A stretch of DNA of 64,000 nucleotides from Pyricularia pennisetigena (GCF_004337985.1 NC_043743.1:1442629-1506628), one strand, 5' to 3'; positions 22,792 through 34,965 are shown, numbered from the stretch's first letter. Made by a program: numbers and translations. Notes: generated from the letters alone by a model not told the origin.

Positions 22792-25704
22792 TGTGAGTAG
22801 TGAGAGGGATACAGTAAGTAGATGAGGACCAGGGTTAAGAATATGATCAAAGTGGTAAATCAGGGTGGATGAGAGCGTTCGAATGTGTAGGGAGGTGGTG
22901 GTGTGCACGTGATTGGATACGAGGGTGGTTGATGGCTTGTCATTTCAAAGCTCCAACACCCGGCGGCGGTGCGTCGTTTATACAAAATGGCCGGAATGCT
23001 CCCGGCCATGTGGCCGGCCGTAATTCCGTAATTCTCGACGATGGGCGAGTGACCTGTTATTACGTACAAAGCTCGGCACTCACCATAGCACTAGTCAGGC
23101 AACCGATAACAGTGACCCAGAGAAACGCAGGAGCGGCTTGCTCATATGCTACAGTCATTAGCCCTAGCATCTACTGTAATAATCTGTCGGAGGATAGTTC
23201 TCAAGAAGCAAGTTGCAAAAACCGTCTAATAAACTTCCGCCTTACTAAGAGAATATACGCCGTGATAAGTGATAAGGAAGCTCAATATGTCCGACGCGGC
23301 TATAATCGGCAATGGCGGTCTGAGAATGCTCATATGACTTCTAGCTTGCTACAGACAAGCTATCATCAATCTTTCTCGTAAAAATACTCTTTTCGTTTTG
23401 GTGTTGCGCGGGAACAACCAACGGCCCCAGGCCAATTTACGTAGTCAGCTCCCCCACAATCTATACCCCGGACCCTACATATGGGTTTCACGTGAGTCTG
23501 CTTATCTTGGCACGATCTGATTGGCCTGTTCAATGTTGAGCTAAGTGCAACAACCTAGCAGGCTTTCAGGTCTGGAGACTATATGTATAGCGCAACAAAA
23601 TAGTCGCGGTATGCCTCGATGTGGTTATCATTTCATGTATACCTATGGCCGTGCTGCGGCCTTGAAAGGAAAGAATCGGGTCCTGGGGGCTGTTTCCGTG
23701 TGCATTGTGACAGTTGACTGACTAGATCCGTTCCAGAGCTCCACAATATGACAACTGACTCGATTCGACACAATCTCAGCATTAATGAGTGATTACCCAT
23801 CGTTTGGCTTCATTCAATATTGCTAGGTAAACACGGCGGGGATGCGTCTTAGCATTACCCTAGGGGCTCCTTGTTGGGATTACTACGATAGGTCTTGACT
23901 AGCCTCCTGTCAGATTTAACATCTCAAGGACGCTGCCCAGGCAAACTGCGGTGAACCTATCGCTTGCTTAAGCAGCTAGCTAAGACGGTAGTCAACTAAG
24001 GTCGCTACCCCTTATCTACGTGGCTACAATGCAAAACTTGGAATCTTGGTATATCATCTACCTAGATATAGGTAATCCGGTAGACCGAAATTCGCCGAAG
24101 CTGTCAACTGCAACTGGAGGGTTGTTTCCCGACGGAGAGTACCTCCGCCAAGGCATCTCACTTCTCTCGTACTGCCTTCTACAGCTTGCTTCATAAGCTC
24201 AGCTCCTTAAAGTTGAGCTTCCCACCGTTTGTTTGCGTTCTCTCATTCTATTTTCGTTGTCTTTGAATCTAAATTGATGATCTTCAACTTAGTTATCGGG
24301 TTGCACATAGGTTACCACTTGCTTTGGCTTGCGTTCCTTTGGATTTCATCAGAGGATATACTCTCTCTCTCTCTTTTCCAACCCCACTTAAAACTTCACC
24401 ACCTACTGGTTCAGAGTGCCTGTGTCAACTCATTCGTGAGATCATCATGCACTGTACAGGTACAAGTACCAAAAGTTCACCTACAATTCCTTCCCGTAGT
24501 TCACGATTCATCACATTTCTATTTCGCAAATCGTCACCCACATGCCTAATGAGGGCTCACTCCGACTGCGCTGTATTTTGCGACCGATGGCTTGACCCAA
24601 ATCCACTCTTTATTCAGGAAATGCGCAGAGCATGAGAGTATAACTTCGAGCGCTTTTCCAAACTGGGCGCGATTGTCTTGAATAAAGTAACAAGGCCGCG
24701 TCAAGGTGACAAAGCAGTAGCAGAATTGTTTTGCGAAACACTTTCGTTCTCTACCCGGACTAGACCAGACTAGAAAAAGCTCCAGCCTGTTGCCTTGAAT
24801 CTTGAATGCAGCCTGTCAAGGTCTCTTAACCGAAGCTCTAGGTATCCATTTGGGGAATTGACGCTGCGCTCTGAGCTTGGTCTGCTACGGTACCGGGGAC
24901 GATGATGGTCCGAAGATCGGGCAACCTTTGACAGCTCCCTTGTCATCAGAAAGACTTCGTGTATCGTCACACGCTTAGTCACGTGACTATCTCAAAGATG
25001 GTGAAGTGGCCCACCCGAAAATAAATTTCTACGCGTGTGACTTTGAGTTTGGCGCGACTCTGAGGTACCTGTGCTATTGCCTCAGGCAACTAGCACTGTT
25101 CCAGCTCAACACCCGCTCGCTCGCATTAGGCAAGCTTCCACTCGATTGATCGCGCGCCGTTTTCCAGGAGACGTCGACAATCGATGCTGCCAAAACCCCA
25201 TGTGCCAGCAATGGACGCCCAAGCTTTGAGAATGCCTCATCCCACACAAATAAAATCAATCTCCCCCCTTACCATCCCACAACATGTTTCCCATTTCCTT
25301 GTCCCATCATTACCATCACCAACCTCACCACCAACGCCATCATCATCACCACCGCATCGCCCTCAACTGAATTTTCCAAACCCGCCTTGACGACGCAACA
25401 CAGTATTACAGGTTGCCTGCCGCCAACTTTTGTTTGCAGAGCCTACAACTGACGCCAAAAGTCACTTGAGCGCCTGACAAGTCATCGTCCCACCCATTGT
25501 TGTCATCAACACGACCTTTCAGACCTCATCACCCGTGCGGCCTGACAAAGCTGTCAAAAAAACTGAACCTCGTTGCCGACGTGCAACTTTTTTCTTTTCT
25601 TTCTCGGACTGGAGTAGTGCAACCATCAAGATTATCATCGCCAATCGATCGCTCTCCCTACCAGATCTAAAGACGTCCAAGCATCCTTCATTGACAAAGC
25701 CGTC
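22792..25704. other. 2.9 kb divergent intergenic region (IDO and IES4)
   Basis: IDO (-) and IES4 (+) both start at its ends, so both promoters lie here. A CT run is at 24361-24373 and the IES4 leader (about 25200-25700) is C-rich with CACCAC/CATCAC stretches. No protein family or tRNA was recognised in the middle. It has several short palindrome-like stretches that I could not interpret. Confidence 0.45.
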
Positions 25705-26642
25705 ATGGCCCCATCAAACAAGACTGCGGCCTCGGCGGCCGGAAAGGAACGACGCAAATCAGACAAGATCTCGGAGCAGACAAGGCCTGGATTGGTTACA
25801 TTAATCGTCCCTGCAGAAAGGCTCCGTGCCATCCTCGAGCCTACACCATCGGCACCCCCGTCAGTTAAGGAAGAGACACCAGCCAAAGACTCCCCGGCCC
25901 CTTCCACCACGGATGCTGCGGCGCCAACAGAAAACGCGCCTGGCTCTGCACCAGATACCCCCAATGCCAACGGCTCCTCTACACCAGTGCCACCTTCAGT
26001 CATGGGCCCACCAACCGAAGCTCCCAAGAAGAAGGGCAAGAGGGCTAATGGCAATGGTGTCGACGTCCCTGTCAAGATTAGGGGCAAGCCGGGACCCAAG
26101 AAGAAGGCCAGGCTGTAAGTATTTTCTCCCGTCCAGTGCCCCAAAGCGACCAAAGCTGACATGCCTTCCATAGTGATGACGGTTCTCTCGAACCCGGTCG
26201 AGCCGGTGGACTAGGACACAAACTTGGACCCAAAGCAAACCAGGGTGCCATCAACGCAGGACTGCGCGCTCTTGATCGCTCCGGCAAACCGTGTCGGAAG
26301 TGGAGTAAAGGCGGTTTTCAACTCAAGAGTTTTACTGGCGTCACATGGGCTCTGCCTCGTTGGACTGCACCCCCCAGAACCAAACCTGAAGAGGCTACCT
26401 CCAACCCTGAACCACAAACCGACTCCGCCCCAGCCTCTACCGGCGGCAATGGCAGCAACAAGGAGAACGGTGCCGAACCCACGCCTGACTCTGCAACTAA
26501 TGGCACCCCCGCCCTGAAGGAAGAGAACGGAGCATCAAACAGTGACAAGGCTAACAGTAACAACGGAGGTGATGTCGAGATGCAAAACGCACCTAGTCTT
26601 GAGGATAACTCCCCAGCTCCGCAACCCATCGCCGCCAATTAA
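25705..26642 (+). CDS. IES4: INO80 chromatin-remodelling complex subunit Ies4
   Basis: Two exons (25705-26114, 26174-26642) give 292 residues. The intron has GTAAGT and TAG borders and joins in phase. The N-terminus carries a basic segment (KERRKSDKISEQTRPGLVTL), then a Pro/Ser/Thr-rich linker. The diagnostic part spans the splice site: KIRGKPGPKKKARL, then DDGSLEPGRAGGLGHKLGPK, ANQGAINAGLRALDRSGKP and CRKW. That block is the core of the fungal Ies4 family. The C-terminus is acidic, Asn/Glu-rich and probably disordered. Ies4 is a nuclear subunit of the INO80 remodeller; yeast Ies4 is phosphorylated by Mec1/Tel1 in checkpoint signalling. Here the role is assigned by family only. It stands alone on + with 2.4 kb to the next gene. 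Confidence 0.9.
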
Positions 26643-29049
26643 TTTTTGCCTTTGAAGGAGGGCGTTCTTTGCTTCAAACCTTGGTATACCTACCTTTAGA
26701 TGTAACATCATCAGCTCTTGTGGGCTTCATTCCTTTGCTTTTATGTTCACGCACACTGGATAGACGCTGCGTTCGGCGTTCAGAGAAGTAACGGTTCCAG
26801 CGTTACTTGATATGGAGTTGAAGGAGTTCGGAATTGATATTCTCTTGCCTTGCTCGCTGCCTATTGTAGCTGGGGACATGTATAATACGACGAATAAAAG
26901 AGACATAATCACTGGCCGGGGTGTCTTTCAGTGTTCTTCATGGCCCGACTGTGTTATATGGAGCGCTATGATATTTTCTTTCCCCCCACCCCCCGAAAGG
27001 CTTCTGGCCAACTTGTTCAAGGTATACTTATCATCTGACGTCTCCAGTTATCTACAAAGAAATGACCATAAAGATGACCAGCGTCAACAAGGCACGGCTT
27101 GAGGTACAATGTGTTGAGTATAGCATGGCACTGGAAGACCCTGCCTAGTCAGCATTCCCTTTCATTTGTGACTAGTACCAAATATTCATTCCTCGACTTA
27201 GTTTTCGTCTTTGGGCCCAACTCTTCCTCATCAAATCAAGTATGAGCACGTCCTTCTCAAGAGAACTTATGCCGCTATCCATCACAGGGGAGTGCGATAA
27301 TGATACACAACGACGACGAACTATGTCTGCCCATGGACAGACGCAGCAAAGTTAAGACTCAACACATTGGGATTCACAACTATTGCCGGGTGCTATGCCG
27401 ATCCAACGAGGGATAAATTAGCAGCGTGGCACTGGGAAGCTTGCTTCTCCATCTGAGGAAAAAATATAGGCGAATGAGCACTGCCCNNNNNNNNNNNNNC
27501 CCCCCCGCCCCTGACCCCGACCATGTGGCAGTGTGGGCGAATGGGCATCCAAGAAGTGGTGGATTTCTAATCCGATGAAAGTGTTACAGGTGCAATCGAC
27601 GCTTACATATCCTCAAAGCAAGACATTAGAATGTATGTTCCGGTCTATGGCCATCGTAATAGCAGAAAAAAAGCTTCCCGGGAAACGCGGGGGAACAAGC
27701 TGTGATGATTCAACACTACTGTAGGCAAAAGAGATGGGCCGATACTCCATAGTGGCAGGACATGGAGTGGGGGCTAGTTGCTACCTGGTTGTCTTTCTTT
27801 TTCTTTTCTGATCTTCGCTTGAATAGGAACAAGGCAAGTTGGAAAGATTGCATCCCAAGGTTGACGAAATACCTTGAAATGAGTTTGCCCCGCGCGCTGG
27901 ATTGGGAGCGTCGAGATCTGGTGATCAATCCGGATCTCCCTTTTTCTTTTACCAGTCTCGCAGCTGCGTGGTTTGCAGGCTAGATAGGACTAGACTACAG
28001 TAGCTACGTCTCCCTATTGCTCCTGGCGCGGGCGGCGTCTGTGCTCTCTGCACGCCTGCAGATTTCACATTTTGGATGCATCAAAAGATTCTTTGGGGAC
28101 GCAGTGAGAGCGATTGGCTGAATGTAATGTTTGCGGAGCAGCAGTCTTTACCAAAGGAAAAGTGGCATTCTTCAAAGGATACAAGGAGCGGGCATCTGTT
28201 TGTCTGTGCACTCACTGCCAGTGACGAGATTCGACAGTAGTTTTGAGTGATTGTGGCACGTGCTGTCCGCCAGGTCCGGGTGCCAGCTGCTGGCGGTGGC
28301 CAACGCTAATCGTGGGACCGACAGCTGGTTTGCAGAAGTTCAACTCAAGTTTCTGAGAAGTCCCGTCTGCGAGCTCCTAGTAGCAGCTAATAAGACAAAT
28401 ACCCCGCGTTGTTCTTGGAATACTTGCCAATAATATTTTGTATTGTTTGCTATATTATTTTGAGGGTGAATGGGCCTTCAACTGCTCTTCATCCCCCGAA
28501 GCGAATCGAGACCCATGATTGCGTGGTTGCCAAGTTGGTCCATGTCACAAGCACAGCGCGACAGGGAAGCTCTTTCCCGCCTACCGTAGACCGGAACCTA
28601 CCCCGATCCTGAAGCGCCTGTCGAGCGTCGTCTCGCTCCACTCTGACTTCACCACCTCAGGCATTATCTCCCCTGCACTTTGTTGGACCGCATCACCACA
28701 CACCACACCATACATTCGACGCCGGGTCGAACAAACAGCTTGTGATTTTCCAGTACCTCTCTGAGCAGCTCTACGGTATCCACATTTTCCATGTTCAGCC
28801 ATCCATCTTGATACATTCAGGTATTGACAGGCCGGTCGATGCTGGAAGCGTCCCCCGAGGGGGCCCGAAGAGACGTACAGCCGACAACAACGCGGACAAT
28901 CCTCCAGACGAACTTATTTTCGGCTCCTACTCTCGACAGCGAACCCCAAGTGCCTGAGCCCGCCGAGCCGGTATACTCTTAGTCTGGCTAGACTTGGAAG
29001 CATTCTCGATACCTCCTTCGTCGGATAGCCTGTAACCAACACATTCACT
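26643..29049. other. 2.4 kb intergenic region with a 13-base assembly gap
   Basis: This region lies between IES4 and GID1. It includes the IES4 3' UTR, an N gap at 27487-27499 bordered on the right by a C run, and the GID1 promoter and leader (after about 28600). No gene is recognised in it. Confidence 0.5.
27487..27499. other. Assembly gap (13 N)
   Basis: Thirteen N bases followed by CCCCCCCGCCCC. The true length is unknown; a homopolymer C run is the likely cause. Confidence 0.99.
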
Positions 29050-31580
29050 ATGTCGAGCCCATACAACCGCGGGGGTAGCGGGCCTGGACAGGGGTCCAGT
29101 CCAGGCTTTCCTGCAGACCATCCTCTACATTTTGGCAGTCCAATGCGGCCTGGACCATTCTCATCCGCAAGTGGACTACCAGGACCAGGACCTAGGGCTC
29201 TGCCACCGCTTAGTGGTTTCGCGCATCTCTACCCTCCCGCCATCCCAGACGGCGGCAGCACGGTATCGGGTCCTAATACTATGGGTGGCCAGTACGGAGG
29301 AGGCGCATTCATCCGTAATACCCAATCTGACTGGCCCATGGAATCTCATGGCGCCACAGCCTCGGAGCGCCGATCGTTGATGTCGTCCTCCCCAAGACCT
29401 AATGCGGCCTCTACCGGAGCCTCGTCCGGGAGTAGTAGATACTGGGAGGCCAGGAACCCACAGCTACAACCGCACTCGCGTGCATACGAGCATCTATACC
29501 GGCCTGCACTCTACGATGGTCTCGGACCACAAGCTCAGGTTGAAGCGGCAAGGCATTTCACGCCATCATATCTTCGGGGCTCCACATACGCAAAGAGGTT
29601 GGATGAATCACACAAGGCCAAGCTGGCAGCGCTGAAGGAAAGCTCCAGCAATGCCGCCATGTCCAAGCATGGTGGCGGTCCCGTACCCGGCACCACCAAC
29701 GGCAGCATATTGAGACCAGGCGGCAGGGGCGGGCCTGGGGTTACTGGTTTCGGCCCTGGTGCGCCGGGTGATCCCGGCCTTGCATATCACAGCGATCAAA
29801 TTAATAAGAGCAGGCCACCTTCGCACCTCGGTATTGCATACAACGTCACCGAAAGGCCTTCGGTACCGCCTGAAGAAACAGACGGCATAAACCCCTTACC
29901 TACAGAGTGGAATGGCAATGACAAATACGGCAACCTTGAGGTCGTGGCGGACGGCTGTGAAGTCAAGCTCTCGGGTCTTAGGGTGTCTCCCGATCGAGAA
30001 CGCGACCACGAGGCTTTTGCTATCCGGGCAGATCACTACATGCCGCCAGAGTGTGGTATCTACTATTTCGAAGTGACGATATTGGCCAGCAAGAGAGAGG
30101 AATGCACGATAGCCGTAGGCTTCTCTGGAAAACACGTATCGATGGCCAGAGCACCGGGGTGGGAGCCAGAATCATGGGGTTACCATGGAGACGACGGCCG
30201 GTCCTTTGCAACTTCAAACGTGGGAAAGGACTATGGCCCGAAATATGGCACTGGTGATGTCATTGGCTGCGGTGTAAACTTCAGGACGGGAACCGCCTTC
30301 TTTACCAAAAACGGTCAAAATCTGGGTACCGCGTTTCGCGATATCAAGGGCAAGCTGTACCCCGTCGTGGGCCTCAGGAAGACAGGTGATCACATCAGGA
30401 CAAACTTTGGGCAAGAGCCATTCGTCTTTGCGATCGATGTGTTGATGGAGAGCGAGAGGAAAAGGATAAGAGAGGAAATCGAGCTTGCCAAGTGAGTTTT
30501 GTTGTCTCGGTCTTGTCTGCGGCACTAACCGCCTCACGAATTTATGTGGTGCTGACAGTATACGCCCTAAGACCGGCAGAGATTTCAGGCATGGGAGAGA
30601 CCGAGTTCATCCAGCAGTTGGTTATACAGTTTTTACAGCACGACGGGTACATTGAGAGTGCGCGTGCATTCAACCAGGAGACACGTGCCGAAAAGAACGC
30701 TCTTGCACTAAAGTCCGAAGACGCCGTTGAGATTACAGACATTGCGGATGATGAAGACGCAATCAACCGGCAACGTAGGCCAAACCATGGCAACCTACTC
30801 CTGAACCCGATCCATTGTGCTAACAGTAATACGAACCAACAGGCATCCGAAAGGCCATATTAGAAGGTGACATTGATCGAGCCTTGAAGTACACAAAAGC
30901 ATATTACCCTGATGTGCTCACGGATAACGAAAATGTATACTTTCGCCTGAAGTGCCGAAAGTTCATCGAGATGGTTCTGAAGGAGGCGACGCAAAGACTC
31001 GAGGCCGAGAAGAGATACAGCAACGGCAGCAGCAACGGCGTTTCTGATCACCAGGACACGGACATGGATGATGGGGCCGCCCTAGGAACGGAGGATGAAG
31101 ACATGGACGGTGAAGACGGTACCGAGAATGCCAGTGGCGTTCCAAAGACGGTTGCATATGGCCAACAACTGCAGGCGGAGTTCAAGGATGATCCGAGGCG
31201 GGAGGTCACGAAGACGCTCGAGGAGATATTCGCCTTGGTGGCTTACAAAGACCCATTGCAGTCAAAGGAAATGGCGCACTTGCTTGATAAGAAGGGCAGG
31301 GTTTCAGTTGCTGAGGAACTGAACTCGGCCATTTTGTGTAAGTGATCCACGCACGGGGCTTCACATTTGGGCTTTCCACGTTCAGGCCCAAAGTCCGGTG
31401 CATGGAAGAAGCTAACACAAGATGTTTTGTTCAGTATCTCTGGGCAAGCATGAGCGCGCGGCTCTTGAGACCTTGTGGGCTCAAACGACAGTACTCCTAG
31501 AGGACATTAGGGAAGACGGCGGACCAGGCGCATTCGTGGCGATATCGGACTACACCGACCAGATTCCAGCGAACCCTTAA
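29050..31580 (+). CDS. GID1: GID/CTLH complex subunit Gid1/Vid30 (RanBPM homologue)
   Basis: Four exons (29050-30491, 30572-30774, 30843-31337, 31435-31580) give 761 residues. Residues 1-280 are Gly/Pro/Ser-rich and probably disordered. A SPRY domain follows (about 285-470) with SWGYHGDDGRSFATS, then VIGCGVNFRTGTAFFTKNG. The LisH motif is TEFIQQLVIQFLQHDGYIES, the CTLH starts IRKAILEGDIDRALKYTKAY, and the CRA domain ends in LGKHERAALETLWAQT. This order is that of yeast Gid1/Vid30 and animal RanBPM, the scaffold of the GID/CTLH E3 ligase that degrades gluconeogenic enzymes through its SPRY-side substrate receptors. An acidic insertion (DTDMDDGAALGTEDEDMDGE) sits between CTLH and CRA. Intron 1 needs an AAG acceptor at 30570-30571 to stay in frame, although three CAG sites lie within 30 bases (see findings). 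Confidence 0.93.
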
Positions 31581-31671
31581 TTTGGGGTCTTCGAAAGGGC
31601 AACATGATACGCTTAATTCGGGAAATTTGGAGTATCCAAAGGCAGGACTAAACGAAGATGCCCACTGTCTT

Positions 31672-31711
31672 GGGGGGGGGGGGCCTCCTTTTTTTTTTTT
31701 TTTTTTTTTTT
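31672..31711. repeat. Adjacent poly-G and poly-T runs
   Basis: Twelve G (31672-31683), then CCTCC, then 23 T (31689-31711). The pair lies exactly where the missing part of the SYM1 gene should begin, so it may mark a collapsed assembly join. Confidence 0.85.
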
Positions 31712-31762
31712 CTTGCAAAGAAAGAGCAAATGCCTTCCGGAAAGGGGTTAAAAATAACTTAC

Positions 31763-32045
31763 TGCCGCCATAGGCAAACATGCGGCCGGTGCGGACAAAA
31801 TCATGCTTCTCGAGACCCCTCTTTTCGACCAGCTGCTGGGCCGTGATATCCCCCGTGGCGAACAGCACTGCTGTCGTGATGCTCTGGGTGAGGAGCGGCC
31901 GGGCTGCGAGCCTTGCCTGGTACCTGCAAGGCAGGGGATTCACAAGGTTGACCGGTGGTAAGCCACAGTGACGGATTGAGTCATTTCATTTCATGTGGCC
32001 GATAAAAAGCGAATGGGGTTTGTGTGCTTACCACGCAAACACCAT
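31763..32045 (-). pseudogene. SYM1: 5' fragment of a SYM1/Mpv17-family membrane protein gene
   Basis: Two exons are visible: 32045-32032 (Met-Val-Phe-Ala and two bases) and 31923-31763. They join to MVFAWYQARLAARPLLTQSI, then TTAVLFATGDITAQQLVEKR, ending TGRMFAYGG. This is the N-terminal third of the Mpv17/PMP22/Sym1 family (mitochondrial inner-membrane or peroxisomal channel-like proteins of about 170-200 residues; yeast Sym1 is stress-induced). A good donor (GTAAGTT) follows at 31762, but no further exon exists before the GID1 stop at 31580. The remaining ~120 residues and membrane segments are absent. A poly-G/poly-T join at 31672-31711 lies in the way, so an assembly collapse is as likely as real truncation. 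The intact exons argue against an old pseudogene. Confidence 0.75.
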
Positions 32046-33117
32046 TGGTGATGTTGTTTGTGTGCGATTCAGAAGTCCGATTTACTGCAGCTCGTGCTTG
32101 TGGCCCAGCCTTGTCGCTTTGTGCAGGGTTTCTAGCAAGGACAAAAAAAAAAAAAAAACAAAAAAAAATGGCGACTTGCAAAAATACCGGAAAAGAAACA
32201 ATCGAGATTGAAACCTAGTCCGAGCGATTTGGTAGATGTAGATCAGGAAGGGGAGGGAGGGCCCTAGTGAAGATAAGAAATTTGACCGGGTTCAGACTCG
32301 GAATTTCACTGCGGTCGCCGTCGGCATTCAACAAGACAATGGAGGATCAGGACGAATGAAGAGCGATGCGATTCTTTGAACCGAAAAATGATCCACCACT
32401 GTCTCGAGGATTTTCCCAATGGCCAGCCTCTCCGCGGTCGGTAGTATCGTGTTTTGCTTGTTTCTTTGCTGCGTGATGTTTTGGGTGAGCGACCACGACC
32501 ACGGTGGAAGCCAGTGCGTACAGTCCCATCTGGGGCTGTAGTATCACTGTGTCGTCGTGCATCTCGACATGTTCATGGGGCTGCATGCACTTTGCCTTCC
32601 ACTCTCTACAACTGCCAAAACACCAACGGGGTAGTCAAATACGATCACCAATCGCGCAAGAAACTGACACTAAATTTAGGTTTAGAGATTAAAGCATTTT
32701 CCAGGCTAACGATCTAAAAAAGAAACACTATCTTGTTTGCTCACAGGGTGAAGTAGTCCGAGTCAGCTCATCCACATTCATGCCTGGATGTTTATTTTTT
32801 CTTGGCTATTAGCGGCAAACTCTGTGGTTGCTTAACGCTGTGCACTTCTTTGCGTTCAGTTTCCTTTGTCCTCTCACACCATGCATCCCATTTGCCGTAT
32901 GCGAACAAGAGGCTTTCCGCGTTATGCTGTTTCCGTCCTCTGGCCTTGTCTCTCTCTCTCTCTCTCTCTGTCAGCGAGATCTTTTGACAGAGTAAAAAGT
33001 TCCCAACGGCGTTTGCTCAAAATCATTTGGGAAATAAAGACCAAGCAAAACGCCATTTGTCCCAGAGTCATGTAGAAAGTTCCATGTCAGTAAAGGGGAA
33101 ACCCCAGGTTAGAACCT
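32046..33117. other. Intergenic region right of the SYM1 fragment
   Basis: This holds the SYM1 promoter side and the upstream flank of the gene at 33118. A-rich stretches are at 32140-32168 and a TC microsatellite at 32949-32969. No gene is recognised. Confidence 0.5.
32949..32969. repeat. TC dinucleotide microsatellite
   Basis: About ten TC units upstream of the gene at 33118; it could be part of a pyrimidine-rich core promoter. Confidence 0.85.
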
Positions 33118-34965
33118 ATGTCATTTCCGACTTATTCATATCTACACGTAACAAGCTTCATCCCTACAGCTGCTCCAAAGACAGGAAGCAAACAACCCAA
33201 GTGTCATCACTTATTGGTAGCCATCCGGTCTTCCTGTCACCAAGGCCTAGGGCCAATCACATCAAGAATCCCCAAGATGCCATCGTGTCTATCAAACACG
33301 CTCCTGCTGCCACTACACATGGCCTCAAGATGTGGCATCTCTGGTTCTCTAGTCGACGTCTCGCCCACAAGTATATGCGGCCCGTCATCTATGGCAATAC
33401 CAACCTTGGCCACGCCCAAGCCTAGACCTGCGCGGGGCACCAAGCGGAAGCCTGCCAGGACGGCTCTTGAAATACGGCGTCCTGCAAAGAGGGCCAGAGG
33501 TGCAACGCCAAAAGACAGTGCGACGGGGCGACAAAAGGTCCTACAAGATGCACAAACGCGGCCCGAAGAGCGCACGGAGTTGGAGACAAGGAACAACTTT
33601 GTGCAACCACCATCGCTAGCGACGGGAGAAGCAGTCACGGAGCGCCCCACTGACGAAATCACCCAGGAAGACATAATCAAACTATTACCTGGTTCTCAGC
33701 ATGGCCACGCCGCCGACATCTTCGAAAGGGGGTTTTGGAGCACAGATCTCGAGAGGGACCTGCGCTTGCACCAGTGGACAGCCTCGGACGAGGAAGCCCT
33801 CCTCAGGTCGTGCCCGATAGTCTCTGCAGGCGAGCTGTATATCTGGCGGGCCATGCCGCGGCTGTTTGGCTGCGAGTTGCCGGATCTGTTCAGGTATGGC
33901 CTTGGCATCAGCTTCTACCCAGAGGTCGCACCGGCCATCGCCAGCAGAGGCACCGGGCCCACTGCACCTGGTGGTGTTTTCTCGGACGTCGCCGCCGCAC
34001 TCTTCCCCGACACTACGATGGATGATGGGCACGAGCCCGCCGTCGAGGAGTACTTCAAAGCCCTGGCGAGGATCCTGCCGCACCCAATCTGGCGCGGCGA
34101 CCCGTCAAGGCTACGCTACGTCTTACAGCATGCCGTGCGGGCACGCGTTGGCCCGACTCACGCGGAGCCCCTCGTCCCGCCCTACTCCAAAACCGCCAAC
34201 AACTTTCCCGAGTTCGCATGGACGTGCTCCCGTCCAGCTCCGGACACGTCGCGATCCTGTGCCCGAGAAGAGCGGGACCGGGAGCTCGCGGCAGCCATGC
34301 GGTGGATGGCCAACATGTACATCCTCGCCGACACGGAACTGAGCGACGTGGTCGACAACCTGCTCGACATGTACAGTCACAACAAGGCTGGACACGGCCC
34401 CGGCACCAGCGACAGCAACAACAAAAGCAAAAGCAAAAGCAAAAGCAAAAGCAAGCAGCCAAAGGTCGACGACGTCCGGGGCGTCGACGCGAGAAACGTC
34501 CTCTTCGACCTCGAGCTCTGCGATCTGCAGGCCGTGTATCAGGCGCTCGAGCGCACGCCGCGGACCATCGACCGCGACCCCAACACGCACGAGGTCGTCG
34601 CGACGCAGCTGTACGCCGCGCCCGCGCGCTTCTTCATCGACGACCTCAAGACGGCGCCCGACATCACCAACGGCCACTCCCGCGAAGTGCTGGCCAGGTG
34701 GGTGAGGGACCAGAAGCGAGCGTGGATCCTGTCGAGGCGCAGAGAGGCCCTCATCCGCCAGCGCATGCAGGCCCGGTCAGGTCGGTGCAAATCCGACAGT
34801 GCCCATGACCGGCCATACCTCCTCGACATTCCACCTTTTGATCCCGACGGCAAATACCAGACCTGGCCGGCCGTAACCGAGGGACAGCTGGCGGCGATCC
34901 AGGGGCTAGTCACCAGGACGATGCACGGCTCGGCGGTGGGCGAGGCGAGGCGATCCAGCCCATGA
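33118..34965 (+). CDS. Basic protein of unknown function with Lys-Ser repeat
   Basis: An uninterrupted frame of 615 residues. The start is uncertain: Met54 (33277) or Met68 (33319) may be the real one, since the first 50 residues look non-conserved. Residues about 100-130 are strongly basic (RGTKRKPARTALEIRRPAKR), a likely nuclear-localisation signal. Residues 180-410 look globular, with an aromatic segment (FERGFWSTDLERDLRLHQW) and GELYIWRAMPRLFGCEL. A hexanucleotide AAAAGC repeat encodes Lys-Ser repeats near residues 437-447. The tail (from VLFDLELCDLQAVYQALE) resembles a second folded region and ends in an Arg-rich helix. No domain family is recognised; long GC-rich frames on the other strand are shadows. 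It could be a lineage-specific nuclear protein (inference). Confidence 0.6.
   Translation: MSFPTYSYLHVTSFIPTAAPKTGSKQPKCHHLLVAIRSSCHQGLGPITSRIPKMPSCLSNTLLLPLHMASRCGISGSLVDVSPTSICGPSSMAIPTLATPKPRPARGTKRKPARTALEIRRPAKRARGATPKDSATGRQKVLQDAQTRPEERTELETRNNFVQPPSLATGEAVTERPTDEITQEDIIKLLPGSQHGHAADIFERGFWSTDLERDLRLHQWTASDEEALLRSCPIVSAGELYIWRAMPRLFGCELPDLFRYGLGISFYPEVAPAIASRGTGPTAPGGVFSDVAAALFPDTTMDDGHEPAVEEYFKALARILPHPIWRGDPSRLRYVLQHAVRARVGPTHAEPLVPPYSKTANNFPEFAWTCSRPAPDTSRSCAREERDRELAAAMRWMANMYILADTELSDVVDNLLDMYSHNKAGHGPGTSDSNNKSKSKSKSKSKQPKVDDVRGVDARNVLFDLELCDLQAVYQALERTPRTIDRDPNTHEVVATQLYAAPARFFIDDLKTAPDITNGHSREVLARWVRDQKRAWILSRRREALIRQRMQARSGRCKSDSAHDRPYLLDIPPFDPDGKYQTWPAVTEGQLAAIQGLVTRTMHGSAVGEARRSSP
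34423..34455. repeat. AAAAGC hexanucleotide repeat
   Basis: About five tandem AAAAGC units encode alternating Lys and Ser in the protein at 33118-34965. Confidence 0.9.
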
